NCBI GenBank assembly: GCA_027489955.1
Contig: JAIXYZ010000013.1
Location: 930,001-994,000 of the forward strand
From: Hyphomicrobiales bacterium
GTDB taxonomy: Bacteria; Pseudomonadota; Alphaproteobacteria; Rhizobiales; Beijerinckiaceae
Reading direction: 5' to 3'
Length of the DNA: 64,000 nucleotides
The notes beneath the pieces were generated by a model, which worked only from the letters and a program-made list of their open reading frames with translations, did not search any database and was not told where the DNA came from. Shown here one piece after another: positions 46,295 through 56,123 of this stretch. The position numbers were made by a program, and so were the translations under genes. How positions within the stretch are numbered: position 1 is the stretch's first letter; the number at the start of each line of letters is the position of its first letter.

Positions 46295-47167
46295 TTGTCC
46301 CGTTCCGTCGACCATCTCGTCCTCGCCGTCCACGACCTGGACGCGGCCGGAGACTTCTACGGCCGCCTGGGCTTCCAGGTCGGCCGGCGCAACCGCCATC
46401 CCTGGGGCACCGAGAACCGGCTCGTCCAGTTCAACGGCGCGTTCCTCGAACTCGTGACCGTGGCGGACCCGGCGCTGATCCCCGAGCATGCGCAGAACGC
46501 CTTCTCCTTCGGCGCCTTCGTGCGCGACAGGCTGCGGGGCACGGGGGAGGGGCTTGCCATGCTCGCCCTGTCCTCTTCCGACGCGGTCGCGGACGCCGCC
46601 GCCTTCCGCGCGGCGGGGATCGGCCTCGGCGAGCCCTTCCACTTCGAGCGCACGGGCATCGGCCCGGACGGAAGCGAGGTGCGCGTGGCCTTTTCCCTGG
46701 CCTTCGCGCGCGATCCGGCTGCGACCGCCACCGGCTATTTCGTCTGCCAGCACCGGGCGCCGGAGAGCTTCTGGAATCCGGCGGCCCAGCGCCACGACAA
46801 CGGCGCGCTGGGCATCGGCTGCGTCGTCGCCATCGCCGAGAACCCCACCGACCATCACATTCCGCTGGAAGCGTTCACGGGCGTGCGCGCGCCCCGCTCC
46901 ACCTCCCGCGGCCTCACCTTCACGCTGGCCGACGGGGCCGCGCTCGACGTGTTCGACGCCGTGGCGGCGGGGCAGGTCTTCGGCGCCGGGGCGCTGCCCT
47001 CCGGTCCCGATGGATCTCTGGCCGCGTTCTCCGTGCGTGTCGCCGACCTGCCCGCCGTCGCGGCCCGGCTTTCCCAGGCGGGCACGACTCATGCCACCAT
47101 CGCCGGGCGCATCGTGGTGCCGGCCGCCGTGGCGGGCGGCGTCGCGATCGCGTTCGAGCAAGCCTGA
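46295..47167 (+). CDS. VOC-superfamily (glyoxalase-like) protein
   Basis: 290 residues with two halves of vicinal-oxygen-chelate fold, of the larger glyoxalase-like group. The N-terminal half has [28 protein letters not shown] with the metal-type His and [11 protein letters not shown] with the Glu; the second half is less conserved. It starts with TTG at 46295, preceded by GGAGAA eight bases away, and no ATG fits. Substrate unknown. DUF350 and kdsA follow on the same strand. Confidence 0.85.
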   Translation: MSRSVDHLVLAVHDLDAAGDFYGRLGFQVGRRNRHPWGTENRLVQFNGAFLELVTVADPALIPEHAQNAFSFGAFVRDRLRGTGEGLAMLALSSSDAVADAAAFRAAGIGLGEPFHFERTGIGPDGSEVRVAFSLAFARDPAATATGYFVCQHRAPESFWNPAAQRHDNGALGIGCVVAIAENPTDHHIPLEAFTGVRAPRSTSRGLTFTLADGAALDVFDAVAAGQVFGAGALPSGPDGSLAAFSVRVADLPAVAARLSQAGTTHATIAGRIVVPAAVAGGVAIAFEQA

Positions 47168-47191
47168 GGCGGCTCACTGGGGGAGGGTGCC

Positions 47192-47596
47192 ATGTCCTAT
47201 GCGGCCATCGACGGTCTTCTGGCCTTCGCGACCTATTTCGGGACCGGGCTGGTCCTGACCGTGCTCTACGTCGCGGTCTACACCTTCGCGACGTCGCACA
47301 ACGAGCTCGCCCTCATCCGACAGAACGTCACGGCCGCCGCCGTCGCGCTGGGGCTGAGCCTCATCGGTTTCGCCCTGCCCATGTCGAGCGCCATCGTCAA
47401 CGCCCGCCGCATTGGCGACGCGGTGATGTGGGGGCTGATCGCCATCGTGGTCCAGATCCTGACCTACTGGCTGGTGCGGCTCGTCCTGCCCAACCTGTCC
47501 CAGCGCATCGCCAACGGCGAGATGAGCGCGGCGCTCTTCCTGGGCGCGGCCTCGCTCGCCATCGGCATCGTCAACGCCGCTTCGATGACCTATTGA
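47192..47596 (+). CDS. DUF350 membrane protein
   Basis: A 134-residue inner-membrane protein with four predicted helices and the DUF350 pattern: [16 protein letters not shown], the conserved [22 protein letters not shown], and [24 protein letters not shown]. Family function unclear; often near stress or spermidine-synthase-like genes, not so here. The short gap after the VOC gene (24 nt) suggests cotranscription. Confidence 0.92.
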   Translation: MSYAAIDGLLAFATYFGTGLVLTVLYVAVYTFATSHNELALIRQNVTAAAVALGLSLIGFALPMSSAIVNARRIGDAVMWGLIAIVVQILTYWLVRLVLPNLSQRIANGEMSAALFLGAASLAIGIVNAASMTY

Positions 47597-47649
47597 GCCC
47601 TGCGCCGGCGCGGGGTGCATCCCCCGCGCAAAAGCGCTATAGCGCCGCC

Positions 47650-48507
47650 ATGAACAGCCACGCCCCGCATTCCTCGACCGTCGCCGCCGGCAACGTCCGG
47701 TTCGGCAACGCGCTTCCCCTCGTGCTGATCGCCGGCCCCTGCCAGATGGAGAGCCGGGAGCACGCCCTGATGATGGCCGAGGCCCTGAAGGGCATGGCGG
47801 ACCGGCTCTCGCTGCCGCTGGTCTTCAAGGCCTCCTTCGACAAGGCGAACCGCACCTCCGCCAGGGGCGCGCGCGGCATCGGCATCGAGCGGGCGCTGCC
47901 GGTCTTTTCCGAGATCAAGGAGCGCTTCGGCGTGCCGGTCACCACCGACGTGCACACGGAGGCCCAGTGCGCGGCCGTCGCGGACGTGGTGGACATCCTG
48001 CAGATCCCGGCCTTCCTCTGCCGCCAGACGGACCTGCTCGTCGCCGCCGCCGCCACAGGCCGCGTCGTCAACGTGAAGAAGGGGCAGTTCCTCGCGCCCT
48101 GGGACATGGCGAACGTCGCCGACAAGGTGCGCGGCGCGGGCAATCCGAACGTCATGGTCACCGAGCGCGGCGCCTCCTTCGGCTACAACACGCTGGTGTC
48201 CGACATGCGCTCCCTGCCGATCATGGCCGAGACGTGCGGCGCGCCCGTCATCTTCGACGCCACCCATTCCGTGCAGCAGCCCGGCGGCAAGGGTTCGTCC
48301 TCCGGCGGCCAGCGGGAATTCGTGCCTGTCCTGGCGCGGGCGGCCGTCGCGGTCGGTGTCGCGGCCGTGTTCATCGAGACCCACGAGGACCCGGACCGCG
48401 CCCCGTCCGACGGCCCCAACATGATCCCCCTGGCGGAGCTCGAGGGGTTGATGGCGAGCCTCCAGGCCTTCGACGCGCTGGCCAAGGGGCGCCCGGCAGC
48501 GCGCTGA
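47650..48507 (+). CDS. kdsA: 3-deoxy-8-phosphooctulonate (KDO-8-P) synthase
   Basis: Condenses PEP with arabinose-5-phosphate to KDO-8-P for the LPS inner core, so the organism makes LPS. 285 residues, TIM barrel: [58 protein letters not shown]. The Cys in AGPCQMES is the metal-ligand position of class II (metal-dependent) enzymes, but Asn in VVNVKKGQF fits class I, as in many proteobacteria. Clear RBS absent; ATG 47650 matches the family. Confidence 0.95.
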   Translation: MNSHAPHSSTVAAGNVRFGNALPLVLIAGPCQMESREHALMMAEALKGMADRLSLPLVFKASFDKANRTSARGARGIGIERALPVFSEIKERFGVPVTTDVHTEAQCAAVADVVDILQIPAFLCRQTDLLVAAAATGRVVNVKKGQFLAPWDMANVADKVRGAGNPNVMVTERGASFGYNTLVSDMRSLPIMAETCGAPVIFDATHSVQQPGGKGSSSGGQREFVPVLARAAVAVGVAAVFIETHEDPDRAPSDGPNMIPLAELEGLMASLQAFDALAKGRPAAR

Positions 48508-48603
48508 ACGCAGGTCCGACTTGCGCGGACGGGCGTTTGCCGCTGCACTGCCGGCAACTTAAAGACGAGGCCGGGCCGTGCCGGCCCGCAGGCGCGGCCG
48601 TCC

Positions 48604-49581
48604 ATGTCGGAACTCCTCCAGCTCGTCAATCTGCTTGCGCCGTTCTTCGGCCTGATCGCGCTCGGCTACGCCTTCGGCTGGCACGGGCGGCGGCGGCGCG
48701 GGGAGGCCGGGCTGGCCTGGATGCAGTTCTTCCTGATCTACGTCTCGCTGCCGGCCCTGTTCTTCCGTCTGATCGCCGACAAGCCGCTGGAGCAGCTGAC
48801 GAACTGGCCCTTCGTCATCGCCACGACGCTCTGCACCTACATCGCCTTCGTGCTGGCCCTCATCGCGGGCCTGGTCTTCACGCGCGGGGACATGCCGCAA
48901 TCGGTGATGCAGGGCGTCGCCGGCTCCTATTCCAACATCGGCTATATGGGGCCGCCTCTGGTGCTCTCGGCGCTGGGGGCCGGCGCGGCGGCGCCCGTGG
49001 CCCTGATTTTCGTGTTCGACAACATCCTGCTGTTCTCGCTCGTCCCGTTCCTCATGGCGATCGCGGGCGTCGAGAAGAAGAGCTTCGCGGCGACCGCGCG
49101 CGAGGTCGTGTGGAAGGTCGTCACCCATCCGTTCAACATGGCGACCGCCGCCGGCGTCATCGCCAGCGTGACCCATCTCCAGCTGCCCGAACCCGCCGAC
49201 AAGATGGTGACCTGGCTGTCCCAGGCGGCCGCGCCCTGCGCGCTGTTCCTTCTGGGTGTCACGGTGGCCCTGCGCCCCATCGTGCGCATGCCGGGGGAGG
49301 TGCCCTTCCTCGTCGTCATCAAGCTGATCCTGCACCCGCTGCTGGTCTGGCTGATGCTCGGCCTGATGGGCAATTTCGATCCGGTCTGGGTCTTCGCCGC
49401 CGTCACGATGGCTGCCCTGCCGCCGGCGCTGAACATCTTCGTGATCTCCACGCAATACGGCGTGGGCGTGGAGCGCGCCTCGGCCTGCGTGCTCACCGGG
49501 ACGATCGCCTCGATGGCGACGCTGACCTTCATCCTCTGGCTGATCAAGACGGGCCGGCTGCCGCCGAACCCGTTTCTCTGA
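48604..49581 (+). CDS. AEC family transporter (auxin efflux carrier)
   Basis: 325 residues, about ten membrane helices in two halves: LLAPFFGLIALGYAFGW at the N-terminus, then the conserved crossover region GSYSNIGYMGPPL (Asn-containing break). The C-terminal half begins near ATAAGVIASVTHLQLP and has APCALFLLGVTVALRP. Bacterial members export organic acids such as malate or malonate, or amino acids; the substrate here is unknown. Single gene; converges on the FAD hydroxylase. Confidence 0.92.
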   Translation: MSELLQLVNLLAPFFGLIALGYAFGWHGRRRRGEAGLAWMQFFLIYVSLPALFFRLIADKPLEQLTNWPFVIATTLCTYIAFVLALIAGLVFTRGDMPQSVMQGVAGSYSNIGYMGPPLVLSALGAGAAAPVALIFVFDNILLFSLVPFLMAIAGVEKKSFAATAREVVWKVVTHPFNMATAAGVIASVTHLQLPEPADKMVTWLSQAAAPCALFLLGVTVALRPIVRMPGEVPFLVVIKLILHPLLVWLMLGLMGNFDPVWVFAAVTMAALPPALNIFVISTQYGVGVERASACVLTGTIASMATLTFILWLIKTGRLPPNPFL

Positions 49582-49585
49582 CCCG

Positions 49586-50845
49586 TCAGGCCGCGTCCGC
49601 CCGGCGCATGAGCGAGGGCGTCGTGGGCTCGTCGGCCGCCAGTCCCGTGCGCATGACCGCGCGGCGCAAGGGTCCGATCCGGTCCAGCAGCGACAGGCCG
49701 ATCCCGCGCGCCAGATCGACCGGCAGCAGGCCGGACAGGAGCGACCGGTTGAGGAGGTCGACGCCCCGCGTCCGCAGGCCGACATCGAGCCTCCGGCCCC
49801 GGTCGTAGGCCGCGAGCCCCGCCGCCTCGCCCGGATCGGCCGTATCGACCACGCAGTCGCGCAGGGTGGCGACGTCGCGCAGGCCGAGATTGAGCCCCTG
49901 CGCGCCGATCGGCGGGAAGACGTGGGCCGCTTCGCCCACCAGCGCGATCCGCCCCGAGGCATAGCGCTTCACCGACAGCCCGCCCATGGGCACCACGCCG
50001 CGGGGGCCGTCGACCGCCATCGGGCCCAGAAGCGAATGTGCCCGCCGCTCCACCGCCGCGGCCAGAGCGGCATCGTCCAGCGCACGAACGCGCTCGGCGC
50101 GGTCCGGGCTCATCATCCAGACCAGGCTCGACCGGTGCGCGCCGCCCGTGGAAGCGGGCAGGGGCACGAGCGTGAAGGCGCCCTCGCGCGTGTGGAACTC
50201 AGTGGACGTGTCCTGATGCGGCAGGCGGTGCGAGAAGATCGCCGTCAGCGCCACCTGGGGGTAGGACCAGTCCCTCGTCTCGATCCCGGCCCGGTCGCGC
50301 GCCTGCGAGCGGCGGCCGTCGGCGGCGACGACGAGGCAGGCCATCGCCTGGCTCCCGTCCGCCAGGACGAGGCGCACGGCCTCGCCTTCGTCGGCGAGCG
50401 ACTGAAGTTCGGTTCCCGGGAAGGCGATGCCCTCCTGCCGGGCCGCGAGGTCCGCGAGAGCCGTGACGAGGTCCGCGTTCTCTACGTTGAAACCGAAGGC
50501 GGCCAGGCCGATCTCTGCGGAATCGAAGGAGACCGGCGGCGCCCGCACGAGCGATCCCGTATCGTCGACGATGCGCATGGTCGCCAGCGGCGCGGCGTGC
50601 GCCTCGATGGACGGCCACGCGCCCAGGCGCTTCAACAGGCTCACCGAGCCGTCGAGCAGCGCGACCGTGCGCCCGTCCCGGACGGGACGCGCGGCCCCCA
50701 TTAGCAGGACGGAATAGCCATCGCGCGCAAAGACCAGCGCTGCGACGAGCCCGGCCGCCCCCGCGCCGATCACCGCCACGTCGTAGCGCGCCGCCTGCGG
50801 GGCGGGTGCCATGGAACCGTTTGCCGTGTCGTTTAGTTGTGGCAT
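49586..50845 (-). CDS. UbiH/UbiF/Coq6-type FAD-dependent hydroxylase
   Basis: 419 residues, group A flavoprotein monooxygenase for ubiquinone-ring hydroxylation. The FAD sites are YDVAVIGAGAAGLVAALVF near the N-terminus, CLVVAADGRRSQAR in the middle and VGEAAHVFPPIGAQGLNLGLRD near residue 290. The position of hydroxylation (C5, C6 or C1) cannot be told from sequence. Start at ATG 50845; an internal ATG at 50812 just before the FAD motif is possible. Divergent from terC. Confidence 0.92.
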   Translation of the reverse strand: MPQLNDTANGSMAPAPQAARYDVAVIGAGAAGLVAALVFARDGYSVLLMGAARPVRDGRTVALLDGSVSLLKRLGAWPSIEAHAAPLATMRIVDDTGSLVRAPPVSFDSAEIGLAAFGFNVENADLVTALADLAARQEGIAFPGTELQSLADEGEAVRLVLADGSQAMACLVVAADGRRSQARDRAGIETRDWSYPQVALTAIFSHRLPHQDTSTEFHTREGAFTLVPLPASTGGAHRSSLVWMMSPDRAERVRALDDAALAAAVERRAHSLLGPMAVDGPRGVVPMGGLSVKRYASGRIALVGEAAHVFPPIGAQGLNLGLRDVATLRDCVVDTADPGEAAGLAAYDRGRRLDVGLRTRGVDLLNRSLLSGLLPVDLARGIGLSLLDRIGPLRRAVMRTGLAADEPTTPSLMRRADAA

Positions 50846-50854
50846 CGCGCTGCA

Positions 50855-50860
50855 CTATAC
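50855..50860 (+). promoter_or_regulatory. Likely -10 element of terC
   Basis: CTATAC, a perfect match to the -10 of the tRNA-Glu promoter; the -35 zone at 17 bp (TTTAGT) is poor. The predicted leader is about 24 nt. Lies in the 45-bp divergent gap with the hydroxylase gene. Confidence 0.4.
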
Positions 50861-50890
50861 TCGTCGCGAGAGCGGGAAAAGGGACGGACC

Positions 50891-51727
50891 ATGGCCGAGC
50901 TGGACTTCTTCACCTGGATGACGAGCCCGGCGGGCTGGGCGGCGCTGCTGACCCTGTCGGCGATGGAGATCGTGCTCGGCATCGACAACGTCGTGTTCAT
51001 TTCCGTCCTCTGCGCCAAGCTGCCGCCCGACAAGGCCGAACGCGCCCGGCGCATCGGCCTGGCCATGGCCCTCATCTTCCGCGTGGCGCTGCTCTTCACG
51101 CTGACCGCCATCATCCGCCTGACCACGCCGGTCGTCACCATTCTCGGCCAGGGCTTCTCCTGGCGCGACATCATCCTGATCGCCGGCGGCGTGTTCCTGA
51201 TCGCCAAGGCCACCCACGAGATTCATAACGAGATCGAGGGCGAAACGGGCCATGACAACGCGTCGCGCGCCGCCACCGCCTCGTTCGGCCTGATCGTCGG
51301 GCAGATCGCCGTCATCGACCTTGTCTTCTCGGTGGATTCGATCATCACCGCCGTCGGCATGTCGAGCGATATCGGCGTAATGGTGACGGCGGTCATCATC
51401 GCGGTCGCCGTCATGTACCTCGCCGCCGGGGCCGTGGGCCGCTTCATCGAGCGCCACCCCACCACCAAGACGCTCGCGCTCAGCTTCCTGATCTTGATCG
51501 GCGTCGCCCTGTGCGCCGACGGCTTCGGCATGCACATCCCGCGCGGCTACATCTATTCGGCCATGGCGTTCTCGGCGATCGTGGAGATCCTCAACATCGC
51601 CGCCCGCCGCCGCAAGGGGCACAAGCCCCGGACGGGAACGGTCGACCCGACCATCGCGGGCGCCATGGGCGGCGCGCCGTCCCGCGCGGCCGGTCTGGCG
51701 GAAGGCGTTCGCAGGCGCGAGCCCTGA
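50891..51727 (+). CDS. TerC family integral membrane protein
   Basis: 278 residues, seven helices with acidic membrane residues typical of TerC: TLSAMEIVLGIDNVVFISVL and GQIAVIDLVFSVDSIITAVGM, whose Asp pairs likely bind a metal ion. Members have been linked to manganese export and metalation of secreted proteins and, historically, to tellurite resistance. No manganese-sensing yybP-ykoY riboswitch fits in the roughly 24-nt leader. A charged C-terminal tail of about 45 residues. Confidence 0.93.
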   Translation: MAELDFFTWMTSPAGWAALLTLSAMEIVLGIDNVVFISVLCAKLPPDKAERARRIGLAMALIFRVALLFTLTAIIRLTTPVVTILGQGFSWRDIILIAGGVFLIAKATHEIHNEIEGETGHDNASRAATASFGLIVGQIAVIDLVFSVDSIITAVGMSSDIGVMVTAVIIAVAVMYLAAGAVGRFIERHPTTKTLALSFLILIGVALCADGFGMHIPRGYIYSAMAFSAIVEILNIAARRRKGHKPRTGTVDPTIAGAMGGAPSRAAGLAEGVRRREP

Positions 51728-51730
51728 CGC

Positions 51731-53362
51731 TCAGTCCGTGGCGGCGGCGCCGGGGGTGGCGACATACGTCACGCCCGGCTCCCGCAGACCCTCGCGCTCC
51801 AGGGCTTCCCGCGCCGCGGCCTGCGCTCCCGCGACGACCACGCGCGAGCCGCCGCGCATGGCATCCTCCGCCAGGACCGACAGCGCGACCGCGCCGCTGG
51901 AATCCAGGAACGGCACCGCTGACAGGTCGATGACCAGCCGCTGCGGGTGATAGCCGATCCGGTCCATGGTCGCGGCGACGGTGGAAGCCGAGCCGAAGAA
52001 GAGCGGCCCCGCGGGCCGGTACACGAAGACGTCGCGTCCCGCCGCAGTTTCGCCAGGCCCCGTCTGGGGCATCGTGGGCGATGCGATCCCCGCCATGCGG
52101 TGGACGAACATCAGGCTGCCGAGAACCACGCCCGCCGCGATGCCCTCCACCACGCCATAGGCGAGCGTGAGGCCGAACGTCGCCAGCAGAACGGCGGCCT
52201 CGCCCCGCCAGTGGCGCAGGATGGCGGCGAAGGCATCCCGCTCGATCATGTTCCACGACACGAAGAGCAGCATGCCCGACAGGCACGCGAGCGGGATGTA
52301 GCCGGCCAGCGGCGCGGCGACCATCAATGCGGCGAGCAGGACCGCCGCGTGCAGCATGCCTGCGACCGGCGTGCGCCCGCCGGCGCGGATGTTGGTCGCC
52401 GTGCGCGCGATGGTGCCGGTGACGCAGGTGCCGCCGAACAGGGCGGTCGCGACGTTGGCGACGCCCTGCGCGGTCAGCTCCGTGTTCGGCCGATGCCGGT
52501 CGCCGGACATGGCGTCGGCGACGACCGCCGACAGCAGCGACTCGATCCCGCCCAGGAGGGCGATGGCGAAGGCATCGGGGATGAGATCGACGACCTGCGC
52601 CAGCGTCACGGACGGCAGGTGCGGGACCGGCAGCCCGTGCGGCAGTTCGCCGAAGCGCGAGGCGACGGTCTCCACCGGCAGGGAGAGCGCCGCCGCCAGG
52701 GCCGACGCGACGATCGTGACGACGAGCAGGCCCGGAATGCGCGGCACGTAGCGGCGCATCAGGGCCACCCCGGCGATGGTGCCGGCCGCGATGGCGACGC
52801 TCGCCGGATTGATCGTGGCGATGGCGCTCCAGAGCGTTTCGATCTTGGGCCACAGGGCCGCCGGCTCGCGCCCGGGAAGCGTAAGGCCCAGCGCATCGCG
52901 CAGCTGGCTTGCCGCGATGATGATGGCGATGGCCGCCGTGAACCCGACGGTCACCGGATGGGGAATGTAGCGGATATACGTTCCCAGCCTGAGCCACCCC
53001 GCCGCCAGCATGATCGCGCCGGCCATGGCCGTGGCGACGACGAGGCCGTCGACCCCGTGGCGCTCGACGATGCCGGCCACCAGCACGATGAACGCACCGG
53101 CCGGCCCGCCGATCTGGTAGCGGCTGCCGCCGAGTGCCGAGACGAGGAAGCCCCCGACGATCGCCGCGATGAGCCCACGGTCGGGGCTCAGACCGCTGCC
53201 GATGGCGATCGCCATGGACAGGGGCAGGGCGACGATGGCGACCGTAACCCCCGAAATGGCATCGGCGCGGAACGTGGCGGGCCGGTAGGACTTCAGCGCC
53301 TCCGCCAGGCGGGGACGGAAGGCGGCGTCCTGCCGGGCGGCCCGATCGGCACCTGTATCCAT
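51731..53362 (-). CDS. SulP family inorganic-anion transporter with STAS domain
   Basis: 543 residues. The membrane part (residues about 30-410, 14-helix UraA fold) starts with the SulP pattern DAISGVTVAIVALPLSMAIAIGSG and contains GGFLVSALGGSRYQIGGPAGAF. The C-terminal STAS domain (about 435-535) has RLVIDLSAVPFLDSSGAVAL. Likely carries sulfate, bicarbonate or a dicarboxylate. No carbonic anhydrase gene is adjacent. Converges on terC with a 3-nt gap. Confidence 0.94.
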   Translation of the reverse strand: MDTGADRAARQDAAFRPRLAEALKSYRPATFRADAISGVTVAIVALPLSMAIAIGSGLSPDRGLIAAIVGGFLVSALGGSRYQIGGPAGAFIVLVAGIVERHGVDGLVVATAMAGAIMLAAGWLRLGTYIRYIPHPVTVGFTAAIAIIIAASQLRDALGLTLPGREPAALWPKIETLWSAIATINPASVAIAAGTIAGVALMRRYVPRIPGLLVVTIVASALAAALSLPVETVASRFGELPHGLPVPHLPSVTLAQVVDLIPDAFAIALLGGIESLLSAVVADAMSGDRHRPNTELTAQGVANVATALFGGTCVTGTIARTATNIRAGGRTPVAGMLHAAVLLAALMVAAPLAGYIPLACLSGMLLFVSWNMIERDAFAAILRHWRGEAAVLLATFGLTLAYGVVEGIAAGVVLGSLMFVHRMAGIASPTMPQTGPGETAAGRDVFVYRPAGPLFFGSASTVAATMDRIGYHPQRLVIDLSAVPFLDSSGAVALSVLAEDAMRGGSRVVVAGAQAAAREALEREGLREPGVTYVATPGAAATD

Positions 53363-53529
53363 CCTTGTCCTCCCGTCCGGCCATCGGGCGTCGGCCCGGA
53401 TCTACATACGGTGCATGTGATTTTCGCGCAGCAGAGAATCGCAACGCCGGACACGATGATGCGCCCGGCCGCCACCATTGCCGAGCCAGGCGGCCGATCC
53501 CTATGATCCGGATCAACAGGAGGCCTCCC

Positions 53530-54504
53530 ATGACCCACGCCATCGTCGTCCGCCAGCCCGGCGGACCCGAGTCCATGCTCTACGAGGAGGTCGCCATCGG
53601 CCGTCCGGGTGCGGGCGAGGTCCATGTCCGCCACCGCGCCATCGGCATCAACTTCATCGACGTCTATTTCCGCACCGGCGCCTATGCCGCGCCGCTGCCG
53701 GTCACGCCGGGCGGCGAGGGCGCAGGCGACGTCGTCGCCGTGGGCGAGGGCGTGACGCATGTCGCGGTGGGCGACCGCGTGGCCTATGCCGGCCCGGGCT
53801 TCGGCTCCTACGCCCAGGAGCGGATCATGCCGGCCCAGACGCTGGTGCGCCTGCCGGACTCCATCTCCTACGAAGTCGGCGCCGCCATGATGCTGAAAGG
53901 CCTGACGGCTCAATACCTTCTGCGGCGAACCTATCGCGTGAAGGCAGGCGACACCGTGCTCATGCACGCCGCCGCGGGCGGCGTCGGGCTGCTCGTCTGC
54001 CAATGGGCCAAGCATCTGGGCTGCACGGTGATCGGCACGGTCGGCTCGCGGGACAAGGGCGACCTCGCCAAGGCCCATGGCTGCGATCACGTGATCTACT
54101 ACCGCGAGGAGGATTTCGCCGCGCGGGTCAAGGAGATCACCGCAGGCGCCCTTTGCGACGTCGTCTATGACGGCATCGGCAAGGCGACGTTCCCCGCCTC
54201 GCTGGACTGCCTGAAGCCCTTCGGCATGTTCGCTTCGTTCGGCTCCTCGTCCGGCCCGATCGATGCGTTCAACATCGGGCTCCTGGCCCAGAAGGGGTCG
54301 CTCTACGCCACGCGGCCGACCCTGTTCACCCACATCGCCAAGCGCGAGACGCTGGATGAGATGGCGAGCGACCTGTTCGAGGTCGTCGGCAGCGGCGCGG
54401 TCAAGGTGGAGGTCCACGCCCGCTGGCCGCTGGCGCAGGCTGCGGATGCGCACCGCGCGCTCGAGGGGCGGTCCACAACCGGGGCGCTGATTCTGGTTCC
54501 GTGA
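53530..54504 (+). CDS. NADPH:quinone oxidoreductase, zeta-crystallin type (Qor)
   Basis: 324 residues, zinc-free medium-chain dehydrogenase. GIGINFIDVYFRTGAY and the Rossmann motif AAAGGVGLLVCQWAK near residue 155 are the Qor signatures; structural zinc cysteines are absent. ATG 53530 follows AGGAGGCCTCCC, a strong ribosome site. Its stop overlaps a possible GTG start of the ABC ATPase gene, and the two genes are probably cotranscribed. Confidence 0.93.
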   Translation: MTHAIVVRQPGGPESMLYEEVAIGRPGAGEVHVRHRAIGINFIDVYFRTGAYAAPLPVTPGGEGAGDVVAVGEGVTHVAVGDRVAYAGPGFGSYAQERIMPAQTLVRLPDSISYEVGAAMMLKGLTAQYLLRRTYRVKAGDTVLMHAAAGGVGLLVCQWAKHLGCTVIGTVGSRDKGDLAKAHGCDHVIYYREEDFAARVKEITAGALCDVVYDGIGKATFPASLDCLKPFGMFASFGSSSGPIDAFNIGLLAQKGSLYATRPTLFTHIAKRETLDEMASDLFEVVGSGAVKVEVHARWPLAQAADAHRALEGRSTTGALILVP

Positions 54505-54569
54505 GGTTTGACAAGGCCATCCCCGCCGTTTCTGAATCGCTTTCGCAACAGACCGGAAGCCGGGGATCG

Positions 54570-56123
54570 ATGGCGAGCGAACCGAGCGTGGATGTCGATC
54601 GTGCCGGCGGCGTCCCGCTCGTGTCGATGCGCGGCATCGTCAAGCGTTTCGGCGACTTCACCGCCAACGACGGCATCGACCTCGACATCCGCGCCGGCGA
54701 GATCCACGCCCTGCTGGGGGAGAACGGGGCCGGCAAGTCCACCCTCGTGAAGATCCTGTACGGCCTGCTCCAGCCCAGCGCCGGGGAGATCCTCTGGTCC
54801 GGTCGCCCGGTCGTGCTGGCAAGCCCGGTCGCGGCGCGGTCGCTGGGCATAGGCATGGTGTTCCAGCATTTCTCGCTCTTCGAGAACCTGACGGTGGCCG
54901 AGAACATCGCCGCCGCCATGGACCAGGGCCTGTCGCTGGGCGCGATCGCCGCCAGGGTGAAGGAGATCGGCGAGCGCTACGGCCTCCAGCTCGATCCGGG
55001 GCGGCCGGTCTGGACGCTCTCCGCCGGCGAGCGGCAGCGTATCGAGATCGTCCGCTGCCTGATGCAGGACCCGCGGCTTCTGGTTCTGGACGAGCCCACC
55101 TCCGTGCTGACCCCGCAGGAGGCCGAGCGCCTGTTCGAGACGCTGGAATCGCTGCGCGACCAGGGCACGGCCATCCTCTACATCTCCCACCGCCTGGAGG
55201 AGGTTCGGCGCCTGTGCACGCAGGCGACCATCCTCCGGCTCGGCCGCAAGGTCGGCACGGTCGATCCGCGCTCGGTCTCGGCGCGCCAGCTCGCCGCCAT
55301 GATGGTCGGCGCCGAAGTGGGCGAGGTCCGCGCCGATGCCGGCCCCGCGGGCGCGCCCGTCCTGTCGGTGCGCGACCTGTCGCTCCCGCCGGCCAGCGTG
55401 CACGGCATCGCCCTGCGCGATGTCGCGCTCGAGGTCCGGGCCGGCGAGATCGTGGGCATCGCCGGAATCGCGGGCAACGGCCAGTCCGAGCTCTTCGGCG
55501 CGCTCTCCGGCGAGCGCCCGGCGAACGCGGCATCCACGATCGTCATCGACGGCGTCCCGGTGGGCCTTCAGGGCGTCAATGCCCGCCGCGCGCTCGGCGC
55601 CGCCTTCGTGGCGGAGGAGCGGCTGGGGCACGGAGCGGTTCCCGCCCACGCGCTGAGCGACAACATCGTGCTGACCCGCCACGCCGAACCGGGCATATCG
55701 CGCCTCGGCTTCCTGCTGCCGGCGGCGGCGAAAGCCCTGGCGGAGCGGGTGCGCACCGCCTTCGACGTGCGCGCCGGTCGGGGCGATCCCGCCGCCGCGA
55801 CGTTGTCCGGCGGCAATCTTCAGAAATTCGTCGTCGGCCGGGAGATGACGCGCCAGCCGCGGCTGCTCGTCGTGAACCAGCCCACCTGGGGCGTGGACGC
55901 CGCCGCCGCCGCGCTGATCCGGCAGGCGCTCGTCGACGGGGCGAAGGCGGGAGCCGCCATCCTCGTCATCAGCCAGGACCTGGACGAATTGTTCGAGATT
56001 TCGGGGCGCATCGCGGTCATCCATGACGGAAGGCTCAGCGCCCCGCGCCCCGCCGGCGAGCTCACCCGCGAGGCTATCGGCCTGCTCATGGGCGGCAGCG
56101 GGGAGGGCGCCCATGCGCATTGA
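54570..56123 (+). CDS. BMP-type nucleoside ABC transporter, double ATPase subunit
   Basis: 517 residues with two ABC domains. Domain 1 (about 15-250): LLGENGAGKST, LSAGERQR, LLVLDEP. Domain 2 (about 265-510): degenerate Walker A GIAGNGQSE and signature LSGGNLQK, the asymmetric pattern of the BmpB/NupA/RbsA group. With the next two permeases it resembles purine-nucleoside importers. I use ATG 54570; a GTG at 54501 overlaps the Qor stop and could add 23 residues. It overlaps the first permease by 11 nt. Confidence 0.94.
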   Translation: MASEPSVDVDRAGGVPLVSMRGIVKRFGDFTANDGIDLDIRAGEIHALLGENGAGKSTLVKILYGLLQPSAGEILWSGRPVVLASPVAARSLGIGMVFQHFSLFENLTVAENIAAAMDQGLSLGAIAARVKEIGERYGLQLDPGRPVWTLSAGERQRIEIVRCLMQDPRLLVLDEPTSVLTPQEAERLFETLESLRDQGTAILYISHRLEEVRRLCTQATILRLGRKVGTVDPRSVSARQLAAMMVGAEVGEVRADAGPAGAPVLSVRDLSLPPASVHGIALRDVALEVRAGEIVGIAGIAGNGQSELFGALSGERPANAASTIVIDGVPVGLQGVNARRALGAAFVAEERLGHGAVPAHALSDNIVLTRHAEPGISRLGFLLPAAAKALAERVRTAFDVRAGRGDPAAATLSGGNLQKFVVGREMTRQPRLLVVNQPTWGVDAAAAALIRQALVDGAKAGAAILVISQDLDELFEISGRIAVIHDGRLSAPRPAGELTREAIGLLMGGSGEGAHAH